Source: Tritrichomonas musculus (Eukaryota > Parabasalia > Tritrichomonadida > Tritrichomonadidae). Taken from it: a DNA stretch of 64,000 nucleotides. The notes beneath the pieces were generated by a model. That model saw only the letters and a list, made by a program, of their open reading frames with translations, was not told where the DNA came from and ran no database searches. Location: assembly GCA_039105265.1 (NCBI GenBank), contig JAPFFF010000049.1, forward strand, positions 951,501 to 1,015,500, in the 5' to 3' direction. Both the position numbers and the translations under genes were made by a program. Below, piece after piece: positions 7,798-16,851 of this stretch. Numbering within the stretch: position 1 is the first letter of the stretch; each line of letters starts with the position of its first letter.

Positions 7798-10251
7798 TTG
7801 GAGAAAACACCATCTGATATTGCTTATTTGTCAGATATTGAAGCATTAAATGAAAAAATAAATAGTTTAGCAGTTAATTCACATACAAATGATGCCGTTA
7901 TGACAGCTTCTTTAAATGATTTTCCAACAATTGATGAAGTTAATTCAGCATTTGAACAATTGAAAGAAACAATGATAGATAAAGAAAATTTGTATACTTC
8001 AGATAAAATTATTTTAGATTCAGAAGGTTTTATATCTTTTGATACAACTTTAAATGATTCAAATGATGAAACAATTATGACTTCAAAATCAACATCAAAA
8101 TTATTAAAAGCTATTAATAGTTATTTAAATAAGAAATTTGTTGATTTTTATGATGCAATTGAAAACCATGATATTTGGATTTCAGAAGCTGAGGACAAAT
8201 ATAGACTGAAAAATGATTTAAGCTATTATGATAAACGAGAATTAGAAATAATATCAACTCAAAAATATCAAATAGAATATAACGATAAATATCCAAATAC
8301 TAATGATAGTGCAAAAATTGCAAAAATTGAATATCATGAAAATGCTAAATTAATTGGAAAATATATTATTGATAATGTTGAATATGAATTTGATATTTAT
8401 TTTAAATCTGATGATATTATTGAAGATAATCATTTTATGCTTCTAAATACTGAAACAAATACAATGTTAATTTGGAGTGAATCAACAACAGAATTAGTAT
8501 TAATATCATTAAATGAAGAAATATTAGTTGATATCATTATTGAATCTGCTTATTTAGAAATTAATGATGAATTAGCATTAAAGAGTGAATTACCTGAACC
8601 AGTTGATTTATCAAATTATGCTTTGAAATCTGATATTCCACTTGTTGTTCAATCTGATGAAACTGAATGTGATGCAACAGCAGCTGTTCCATCATTAGAT
8701 TATGTTGTAAATACATATCAGACAATATTTGAAAGTAATCTAATTGATAAAAAAGCTAATTTACTTGAAAAACAACTAACAGCTATTGATAACAAATTCT
8801 CAAATTATGCATTGAAAAGTGAAACAGATACAAAATTAACTCAATTGGATAATTATTATGATAGTCTTGTTGAACAATTGGATTCAACTTATTATGATAA
8901 AACAGATTGTGATGAAAAATATATATCAAAAAGTTCTATTTGTAATGACGAATCAAAAAGAAAAATTGATGGAATGTCGTTGATTCAAAAGAAAGATGGA
9001 AGTGAATGGTATTCTTGTTCAATTTCAAAGGATTCTCAGTTCATAATATATGCAAAACAATATGGCTTTTATTTGACTATTAATGATGGTTTATACACAT
9101 CTGGTCATTATATTTATCAACCATCAGATTCAACAGAGACTTATGCAGAATTCAGATTTGATGGAACATCAAAAAACAACGATTATGCAGGAATTAGATT
9201 GACTTATAATGGTAGTCTCTGGAATTTAAGCTCACAACAACCACCAAGTAAAATTTCCGAATTTTATGTTCTGAATAATGATACAACTCAAATTCCAAAC
9301 ATCAATTATTTAGAGAATCGAATTGCTGATTATGCTTTGAAAAGTGAAAATGATGAATTGAAGGCAAAAATAAATTCATTAGAATCAAGATTAGCTGCTT
9401 TAGAAGGTAGTTCATTTGCAACAAAAGCAGAATTATCACAATATAGAAAATTGAATGATTTGGTTGTGTCAAATCAAAAAGTTCTTCCAATCACAAATAA
9501 AGAAGTGTTATTGGATAATGGTGATGAACAATGGAGATTTACAACATCTCATATTCCATTTCATGAGGGAACTCATTTGATTGGAAAATATACAGAACCA
9601 GATGGTGTTGAACATGAAATAAATGTGATATTTCAGGGCGAAGAAGATTTTTCAGAAGAATTTCAGAACTGTTTTTTGATACTCAAACAATTTCAATATA
9701 GTGAAGGAATATTTATTGAGTGGGATAAAATGACTGGTGCAATATACATTTTTGATGATGTTAATTATAGTTATTATATGGGATGTGAAATCACATCAGC
9801 AATTCTTGATGAAGGAATTACATTAGCAACTAATTATAATTTAACAAATTATTATTCAAAAGATGATTTAACACGATTTGGTCTCATTGAAACAGACAGT
9901 TATGAAACTGACAAATTTGAATTATCAATGGATGACAAAACTCATATTAGATTTAAGTATTTAGGTAGTGGAATTAATGGAGTCTGGAATTTGATTCAGA
10001 TATTTGTTTTCCAAGATATTTCTGGTCATAAACACTTTATCAAATGGGATTTTGTTCATCGAATCATTTCTTTGGATACTTCATTTTATACAACATATGA
10101 AATTCCGAAAACTCAAACTAATTTAGAAGAAATAAATATCACTATTGAAACAAGAGGATTTATCACAACACAAGAATTAGTCAATAAATTTGAAAGATTT
10201 GCTTATCAACAAATGAGCTATCAATTTGCTAATAAATTGGTTTCAATATAA
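7798..10251 (+). CDS. Polinton fibre-like coiled-coil protein
   Basis: The frame of about 817 codons encodes an acidic, Asn-rich fibre-like protein. YALKS repeats occur near residues 277, 337 and 511 (NYALKSDIP, NYALKSETD, DYALKSEND). The last leads into a clear heptad coiled coil (LKAKINSLESRLAALEG). LPEPVDLSNYALKS matches IPEPVDLTPYY in the block C fibre protein. Similar YALKS modules occur in phage and giant-virus tail-fibre proteins, usually at trimeric coiled coils (family knowledge). Globular beta-rich stretches (for example residues 570-640) alternate with the coils. The role is probably particle surface or host attachment (inference). The left limit is approximate and the frame directly follows the insertion at 6571-7770. 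The 3' end is 7 bases from the stop of the convergent 49-codon gene. Confidence 0.6.
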   Translation: MEKTPSDIAYLSDIEALNEKINSLAVNSHTNDAVMTASLNDFPTIDEVNSAFEQLKETMIDKENLYTSDKIILDSEGFISFDTTLNDSNDETIMTSKSTSKLLKAINSYLNKKFVDFYDAIENHDIWISEAEDKYRLKNDLSYYDKRELEIISTQKYQIEYNDKYPNTNDSAKIAKIEYHENAKLIGKYIIDNVEYEFDIYFKSDDIIEDNHFMLLNTETNTMLIWSESTTELVLISLNEEILVDIIIESAYLEINDELALKSELPEPVDLSNYALKSDIPLVVQSDETECDATAAVPSLDYVVNTYQTIFESNLIDKKANLLEKQLTAIDNKFSNYALKSETDTKLTQLDNYYDSLVEQLDSTYYDKTDCDEKYISKSSICNDESKRKIDGMSLIQKKDGSEWYSCSISKDSQFIIYAKQYGFYLTINDGLYTSGHYIYQPSDSTETYAEFRFDGTSKNNDYAGIRLTYNGSLWNLSSQQPPSKISEFYVLNNDTTQIPNINYLENRIADYALKSENDELKAKINSLESRLAALEGSSFATKAELSQYRKLNDLVVSNQKVLPITNKEVLLDNGDEQWRFTTSHIPFHEGTHLIGKYTEPDGVEHEINVIFQGEEDFSEEFQNCFLILKQFQYSEGIFIEWDKMTGAIYIFDDVNYSYYMGCEITSAILDEGITLATNYNLTNYYSKDDLTRFGLIETDSYETDKFELSMDDKTHIRFKYLGSGINGVWNLIQIFVFQDISGHKHFIKWDFVHRIISLDTSFYTTYEIPKTQTNLEEINITIETRGFITTQELVNKFERFAYQQMSYQFANKLVSI

Positions 10252-10258
10252 AAATAAA

Positions 10259-10408
10259 TTATTTATTTTGATTATCTTCTTTGAATTTTCTTAATTCTTC
10301 CAATTCATTTTTCTTTCGAATTCTATATTCGCGTTGTTGTTTTCTTCTAGCTTCTTTTCTTTCATCATCATTTTGATATATATTTTTGCGACCTCTTTTT
10401 GAAGACAT
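10259..10408 (-). CDS. Small basic bZIP-like protein, 49 aa
   Basis: A 49-codon frame starts at 10408 and stops at 10259-10261. The product is highly charged: MSSKRGRK, then a basic helix (ERKEARRKQQREYRIRKK), then NELEELRKFKEDNQNK. The arrangement of a basic helix followed by Leu/Glu-rich heptads resembles a minimal bZIP DNA-binding helix, or a viral DNA-condensing peptide. The zipper part is very short, so independent dimerisation is doubtful. It sits convergently 7 bases from the fibre-like gene and upstream of the ATG is a typical A/T leader. Coding status rests on the non-random charge pattern and the fit between its neighbours. The function is inference. Confidence 0.5.
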   Translation of the reverse strand: MSSKRGRKNIYQNDDERKEARRKQQREYRIRKKNELEELRKFKEDNQNK

Positions 10409-10441
10409 TTTTTGTAAAAATAAAAAAATTTCTAATTTTTT

Positions 10442-10894
10442 TTAAATGAAAGCATCATCATCAAGGTCATCTTGTTTGAATTCAATTTGAACTTGTTTTC
10501 TTATTTTTTCATTATTCTTTTTATTTGTAGATTCAGTTAAATATGATGGATAATAATAATTATCTTTATAATTCATTTGAATAAAATCAATACATAAAAC
10601 GTACATCACTCCATTTTTCTTAGATAACGTTCTTTTCTTATTTTCTTTGAAACTAACAATTATTTCATTTCCAAATAATTCTTTAATTTGATTATAATTC
10701 AGATATTTATTAGTTGTACCAGTTAATTGAATAAATAACGGTTTCATACATAATCCGTCAAAATTATTATGAAAAACATCATCTCCTTCAAAATAACAAA
10801 CACATTGACTAAAATCTTTACAACTTAATTTTTCTTTTAAGAAATCAATTAATTTGTTAGTTGAATAGAAATTTGTTTTTGTTTCTGTTTCCAT
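10442..10894 (-). CDS. Small conserved Polinton protein ('ELF/YYPS' family), block B copy
   Basis: I choose the ATG at 10894 (METETKTNF), giving 150 residues. That length and N-terminus fit the block A homologue at 1611-2075, whereas the frame open to 10957 adds a hydrophobic run that the homologue lacks. Shared landmarks are CYFEGDDVFHNNF, MKPLFI, IKELFG, VSFKEN, YYYPS and the acidic end DDLDDDAF. The family has no known function. It is followed on the same strand by the 49-codon gene and preceded by the 174-residue gene, a compact minus-strand cluster facing the fibre-like gene. Confidence 0.65.
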   Translation of the reverse strand: METETKTNFYSTNKLIDFLKEKLSCKDFSQCVCYFEGDDVFHNNFDGLCMKPLFIQLTGTTNKYLNYNQIKELFGNEIIVSFKENKKRTLSKKNGVMYVLCIDFIQMNYKDNYYYPSYLTESTNKKNNEKIRKQVQIEFKQDDLDDDAFI

Positions 10895-10932
10895 TGGATA
10901 TTTTTTAGAGTGATAAAAAATTAAAAAATTTT

Positions 10933-11457
10933 TTAAACAACACAATATTTGAGACAAAGATGATAAACGTTAACCAATTCATTCCATTCTTTATTATAAA
11001 CATTTTTGAAATCCATAACAACTTCACCATTTTCTTTAATTATTTTAATTGCATCAATTTTTCTGATAGGATTAGTTTTAGCAGAACAACATCCAAGGTC
11101 TTCATCTGGAAATACAATAACATCTTCACATTTTAACATATTTTTAATAATTTCTTGTAAAGAATTTAGAGAAACGATAATACATTTCTTTGAAATTAAA
11201 TTAGTTATCAAAGTTTTATCGTTTTCTAACAAAATTTGAGCATAAGTTTCTAATATTAAATTTCTAACATCTTTGAATTTTTCTTCTTTTTCTTCATTTA
11301 ATTCAACGTCTCTAGTTATCACAATTTCTTCTTTTCCATCATCACGTTTATTAATTATTATATTATTAGTTAAATTATTAGTAGATTGACTGGCAGCTGA
11401 TGGTTCTAAAGAAATATTTGCATTGATACCAGCAGTATTATTTCTTTTCTTAATCAT
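10933..11457 (-). CDS. Conserved Polinton protein (213-aa family), divergent block B copy
   Basis: The 174-residue product is a shorter, diverged member of the family at 936-1577 and 54587-55231. Conserved landmarks are a helical region (FKDVRNLILETYAQILLEND), a Leu-rich helix ending in LKCEDVIVF, the Cys motif DLGCCSA, and IKIIKENGEVVMDFKNVYN followed by a final LCLKYCVV. The long Pro/Gln-rich N-terminal region of the other two is replaced by an Asn/Thr-rich stretch. The start at 11457 follows a T/A-rich leader. It is the last gene before the 35 kb satellite region. Confidence 0.6.
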   Translation of the reverse strand: MIKKRNNTAGINANISLEPSAASQSTNNLTNNIIINKRDDGKEEIVITRDVELNEEKEEKFKDVRNLILETYAQILLENDKTLITNLISKKCIIVSLNSLQEIIKNMLKCEDVIVFPDEDLGCCSAKTNPIRKIDAIKIIKENGEVVMDFKNVYNKEWNELVNVYHLCLKYCVV

Positions 11458-11906
11458 TTTTTATTTTAATATTCAATAAAAAATATCAATTTAAAAAAAG
11501 AATTGCTTAATTTTCACCTATATAGCGGTTTTCAGGACAATTAGTTTTGAGAATTTGATAAAAATAGGTCAAATGACCCACTTTTTAAGTAAAAATACGA
11601 ATTTTGAAGGTCATTTAGTACTTTATATAGCGGTTTTCAGGACGAGTATAAATTAGGAGGTCAAATGGTTCACTTTTTAATGAATTTCTTGAAATAAAAG
11701 GTCTTAAAAAGGTCAATTTCAATTCAAAAAACCTTGAAATAATTAAATGAAATCTATCAAAAAGTTCTCCAAATGGTCAAATTTTTCAAAAAAATGGTCA
11801 TTTGGTCTTGTTTTTATTGAAAAAGTGGTCGTTTAGAACGAAAAATAGGTCAAATTGTCCTGAAAAGTGGTCGTTTAGAGCACTTTTCAGGACAATTTAT
11901 TAACTA
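11458..11906. repeat. Noncoding GGTC-motif cluster, possible Polinton terminal region
   Basis: There is no gene here. TATAGCGGTTTTCAGGAC occurs twice in direct orientation (near 11521 and 11625). Inverted forms of TTTTCAGGAC lie near 11858 and at 11884. At least ten GGTC motifs, most followed by an A/T run and several reading GGTCAAAT or GGTCGTTT, are spread between 11567 and 11872. Several are 21 bp apart (11775 and 11796; 11827, 11848 and 11869). Such clustered short repeats beside the last gene could be the terminal repeat or an origin/protein-binding region of the block B Polinton (inference). The sequence ends abruptly where the satellite composite starts. Confidence 0.45.
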
Positions 11907-12270
11907 CTTTTTTTCATCATTCCGCTTGAAAAAAACTTTTTAAAATATGAAAATTATGATATATATATAATTAAGAACTAAATTAATCTATTAAAATATT
12001 TATATCTTTTAAATATAAAATACTTTTCTATCATTTTCACAGTCAAATAATTATTTTCTGCAAATAAGCAAGTAGTTATCTTTTATCAACTAGCTTTTCG
12101 TTTATTATTATGCAAAATATGAGTATAAAAAAATTAATTTTTCATATATATTAAATATTTAGTTATATATTACCTATTTTTTATTTTCAATGGCAATTCA
12201 AAAATTAAATTAGTAGATAAGATTTTTGAATTAATAATCGTAATTGAATAAAAGATTAATTACTGATTCC

Positions 12271-12859
12271 AGATGCCGCCTTCAGCCAGGCCAGGATGGT
12301 TGAGGGCGGCATCATCAATTAATTATATCGACAGATGCCGCCTTCAGCCAGGCCAGGATGGTTGAGGGCGGCATCATCAATTAATTATATCGACAGATGC
12401 CGCCTTCAGCCAGGCCAGGATGGTTGAGGGCGGCATCATCAATTAATTATATCGACAGATGCCGCCTTCAGCCAGGCCAGGATGGTTGAGGGCGGTATCA
12501 TCAATTAATTATATCGACAGATGCCGCCTTCAGCCAGGCCAGGATGGTTGAGGGCGGCATCATCAATCAATTATATCGACAGATGCCGCCTTCAGCCAGG
12601 CCAGGATGGTTGAGGGCGGCATCATCAATTAATTATATCGACAGATGCCGCCTTCAGCCAGGCCAGGATGGTTGAGGGCGGCATCGTCAATTAATTATAT
12701 CGACAGATGCCGCCTTCAGCCAGGCCAGGATGGTTGAGGGCGGCATCATCAATCAATTATATCGACAGATGCCGCCTTCAGCCAGGCCAGGATGGTTGAG
12801 GGCGGCATCGTCAATCAATTATATCGACAGATGCCGCCTTCAGCCAGGCCAGGATGGTT
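12271..12859. repeat. 62-bp satellite array 1 (9.5 copies)
   Basis: The array holds nine full 62-bp units plus the first 31 bp of a tenth. Each unit joins a GC-rich inverted repeat (positions 2-18 pairing with 27-43 of the unit) to an AT-rich linker (positions 44-62). The array starts directly after TTACTGATTCC and ends in the half unit followed by ATGCATCCACC, as do all five arrays. Variation is confined to a few positions: 40 (C/T), 44 (A/G) and 50 (T/C). Confidence 0.95.
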
Positions 12860-13123
12860 ATGCATCCACCGAAAGAGAACTTTGAGATATTAATTAATCA
12901 AATATATTTCTAATATTGAAGACAATATGGTTATAATTAAATTTTATATTTTTATTTTCTGTGATATTTATTCATTATTTATTTGTTTGTTTCACCGCTT
13001 TTTATTATTATTGTTTTCATCATTTATTTGTTTTATTAAAATAGAATTTTTTTATAAACGGCGGAGCAAGTTTATATATTATATATATATAGACTCGATT
13101 ATATATTATATATATATATTATA

Positions 13124-15192
13124 GTTAGTAGAAAAAAGTCTGTTTCTGGACAAAAGTCTGTTTCACTTCACATGTCGAAAAAAATAAGTTTTTTAAAACA
13201 ATATAGAGAGTTTTCACTTTTTATTTATAATGAATATAAAATATTTATGTATAAATATTTTATTTAATTCAAGTAAATACTAATTTCTTTTATATTCATG
13301 AAAATTCCTTTATTCAATTTTGATAGGACAAAAAAAATAAAATCGTTAATTTTTCAAAAATTAAATAAGATTCAAGATTTATAATATAACATTTATATAC
13401 TAATACTATTGATCTTCATTATATAAATTGTGTGAGAACTTAATTATTTGATATTGACTCTTTTTTATACAATATCAAATATTCTGAAAATTTGAAAATT
13501 TTATATTAAAATCATACCTTTTAGGAAATGGCATGTTAATTAACTAATAAACAATTTTAAGCTATTCATTAATATTCTATTTATTTTGGAGAATATCCTT
13601 TATACATTTGGATAAACGCCATTTTTTTAAAAAAATAAAAATTCAACAAATATAATGATATTTTGTATTTAAGACACAATATTAAGTATTCTAAATATTT
13701 GATTGAGTATGTTTCATTTTATATGTTTAAATGCTTTATTATTTGATATTTTGGTGAAAATCATTGAAATCCATATTTTTAATAATTTCATATTTCCTTC
13801 CAATTCTTATTCATATTTTATTTATTTTATTTATTCAATAAGAAATATATCGTAGATGATTCTCAAATAATCTAATAATAATAAAAATTATAGATCGGAT
13901 TCGTAAATATCATTCTTTTTTATTATATAATTTTAAGATGACCTCTTCTGCAGAGTTATCATAATCTACATATTTTGTTTATATAATATACTAATACGTG
14001 TATTTTGGTATAATAATATATAGAAATCACAGTATTTCATGAAAAATTCAGCTGGATAATGATGTTTATTTTAAGTTAATAATTTTTTGAATTCAAAAAT
14101 GCTTATTTTACTATCTTCTGAGCTATTTTAAGCAATATAACTTCACTTTTTATGAACAAGTTTTTCGTTCTTATTTACACTATATATATATAAAACATAA
14201 TATAATTCTGCATTAATATTATCAGATATGATTATTTGGAAAAATTGAAATAAAGAATATAGATAAAGTTTTATTTGGAATATAAAAGATATATAATTAT
14301 AATATATCCATAAGATAAAAAAATAGCCGAGAAATTTTCTAAAATTCAATTATTTGCATTCATTTTTTTGTCATTTAAATAAATATTGAATATTTTATTC
14401 AATATTTCATTAATTAAAATAAGGTACTACTGTTTAGTTTGCTTCAAATTTATTTGGGCATCTTTTAAAAATTAAAAGTAATATTAGCATGATACATAAT
14501 TTGCAGAAATAATATTCATTTAATGATTTAGTTTCATCTTATTATATTGTAACAAGCGAAAGTGATTACATAATAAGCACTAATGCATTTTTCTATGTTA
14601 ATTAATTAAACAAGTATTCCATCCAATTCAATTTTTTCCATTTTTCATATCAATGTCTGTATTTATTGATCTTAGACGATAATTTTTATATTAAAAATGA
14701 ATAATTTTTAATTAGATTTTGATAATAATAAAAAAGAATAATTAGTATTTATAAATTTGATTTATCAATTATTTTACAGCCATTACTCTTTTTACTTACC
14801 ATTTCTCTTTAATAAATGCTCATTTTTTCTTCAATTTTAAAAGATTTTTAGTAATTGTTTCAAAAAGTTTGCCTTTGAACTTTTTGAGACTGATGCCAAA
14901 AGAAATATTTTAAATTATCTTAATAAAAACATAATAATATGAAGAAAAATTCCCATCAATTAAATATAAATATATATATAAATACAAATATAAAAAAGGA
15001 AAACATATGATAGTTTTTATCAATTATTTATATGATTTTATTTTTCCTTTAAAATACTTTTTAATGGTATAAAAAATGATTGCATTTAATGCATTTTATT
15101 ATTATAAATTTTCATGGAAAAATTATTATTCTATAATGAAGAAACAGTAGTGAAACAGACTTTTGTCCAGAAATTAACTTTTGTCCACTAAC
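13124..15192. mobile_element. 2,069-bp inverted-repeat element, copy 1
   Basis: The ends are 43-bp imperfect inverted repeats matching at 38 of 43 positions. The left end starts GTTAGTAGAAAAAAGTCTG and the right end finishes with CCACTAAC. Both contain TTTCTGGACAAAAGTCTG or its complement. Flanks are TA-rich, so a TA target duplication of the Tc1/mariner type is possible but cannot be proved. The interior is more than 80% A/T by eye and has no transposase frame; the 68-codon minus-strand frame inside is low complexity. It is best read as a non-autonomous DNA transposon that was carried along in the tandem amplification. Confidence 0.65.
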
Positions 15193-15348
15193 TATATATA
15201 TATATAGACTCGATTTGAAAAAAGTGCATTTTTTTAAATTGCCTTTTTTTCATCATTCCGCTTGAAAAAAACTTTTTAAAATATGAAAATTATGATATAT
15301 ATATAATTAAGAACTAAATTAATCTATTAAAATATTTATATCTTTTAA

Positions 15349-16589
15349 GGGGGTATAACGGATATTTTGAAGGCTTAAAAAAAGATAAATACGTAACTTC
15401 ATAAGTAGAGAATAATAATAAATAATATATTTTCAATAAAGAAAACAATAAATTTGTTCAAGTAGTTTTAAAATGAATACGACTTAAGAAAATCGTATTT
15501 TATTTTTTAACCTTTTAATTCAAAAAATGACCTTTTTTATTCAAATTTGATAAAATTCAATTTTTTCGTGATTTCTCTCAAAAAAGATGATCGTTCCATC
15601 AAAAATTGTGGGAATTTGTGAAGTTTATTTTTATTTTTTTTCGTTTTTCGTGTCACCAAAAAAAAAGTTCATTTTCAGTTCTCTTTAATTCTTTCGATAC
15701 AGGTTTTCAAAAAAAATTTCTTGAACAAACTGCTATTGATTTTTACTAATCTCTCTACTTAAAGAGTCAAAATTACAATTCAAGTTTAAATGAAGAATTA
15801 AAATTTTAGATAATTTTTTTAAAGACCTAAATCAAAAATCGGGCTCCGACAAACCCTAAGTTTTTTGATGATGTTTATATATCATTTACTAAATTAACTT
15901 CAAATTTTCCACCAAAAATAATTTGAGGTAATGAAAATTATTTCTCAATCCATGCGCAAATCGAACTGATTTCATTTATATTATTTTTAATAAAATTATG
16001 TAGAATAATAAAAAAGCAGAACAAAATTTTAATTTACTTATTCAACACCAAAATATTTAAAATTATTATCAATAGCTCATTCGTTTTATTATTTTTAAAG
16101 AATTAATTAGTGCAATATACATTTAATATTGTTGATACTAATTATAATTTCATCTTTCTTCTTTTTTTATACTTTTTTTAGCCATATAATCTTCATTTCG
16201 TAAAATTGATTTTTAAACCTTAAAACCCTTTGTCAAAAGCTGATAGGATAATTTTAAATTTATTTTATGTATGCATAAGCTGATCAATAAGTTGATTTAA
16301 ACAGATATTTCATTAGTAATTGAAACATATTTTCTAATATGAACTTGATTTTTTTAAATTATTGCAATAAAAAGTATTTTTAGTATTTACTTAATGAAAT
16401 AATTCAATAAAACATACCTAATTATATCGAATAAATTATGATGCAATAACATGATTTGCTTTTGTTTTTTAAATTCTTTTTCATTTTCTCATTTATATAT
16501 TATTTTGTAGTTTTAAATTTTATTATTTGTTTTAGTTAATATTTCTTTTTCTTTGAGATATTTTAACAGAAAAAAGTGATCAAACCCCC
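15349..16589. mobile_element. 1,241-bp TTAA-flanked insertion unique to the first spacer
   Basis: The insert starts GGGGGTATAAC and ends AAACCCCC, with TTAA at 15345-15348 and again at 16590-16593. The other composite units have a single TTAA at the same place, so the empty site is visible in the window and the 4-bp duplication is exact. TTAA duplications are typical of piggyBac-type elements (family knowledge). The terminal inverted repeat is short (GGGGGT, then loosely similar sequence). There is no open frame of note, so it is probably a non-autonomous element. It entered one unit only, after the units had separated. Confidence 0.75.
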
Positions 16590-16851
16590 TTAAATATAAA
16601 ATACTTTTCTATCATTTTCACAGTCAAATAATTATTTTCTGCAAATAAGCAAGTAGTTATCTTTTATCAACTAGCTTTTCGTTTATTATTATGCAAAATA
16701 TGAGTATAAAAAAATTAATTTTTCATATATATTAAATATTTAGTTATATATTACCTATTTTTTATTTTCAATGGCAATTCAAAAATTAAATTAGTAGATA
16801 AGATTTTTGAATTAATAATCGTAATTGAATAAAAGATTAATTACTGATTCC

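Larger units (their letters stand above)
2700..11906. mobile_element. Polinton/Maverick fragment, block B
   Basis: Block B holds two long fibre-like reading frames on the + strand (2973-6572 and 7798-10251) and three small minus-strand genes, two of them homologous to block A genes. Polymerase, integrase, ATPase and capsid genes are absent from the visible part, so the copy is incomplete; at least one insertion lies inside it (6571-7770). Codon use is strongly biased to A/T. The stretch 11458-11906 beyond the last gene is noncoding, repeat-rich and could be the element's terminal region. The boundaries at both ends are estimates. Confidence 0.6.

Noticed and set aside
10895-10957. N-terminal extension of the 150-residue block B protein
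   Set aside because: Absent from the block A homologue and coded by A/T leader sequence; the ATG at 10894 fits better.
12927-13124. 65-codon frame repeated in each composite unit (also at 23274, 30765, 38256 and 44817)
   Set aside because: It is a low-complexity Phe/Ile/Tyr-rich translation of AT-rich spacer. It recurs only because the unit is duplicated.
14143-14349. 68-codon minus-strand frame in each 2,069-bp element
   Set aside because: Same low-complexity character, with no transposase motif; it recurs with the unit.
13124-15192. Inverted repeats as LTRs of a retroelement
   Set aside because: The ends are inverted rather than direct, and no reverse transcriptase or gag frame is present.
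15841-15860. Possible tRNA or small RNA around GGGCTCCGACAAACCC
   Set aside because: No cloverleaf or promoter boxes could be built from the surrounding AT-rich sequence.
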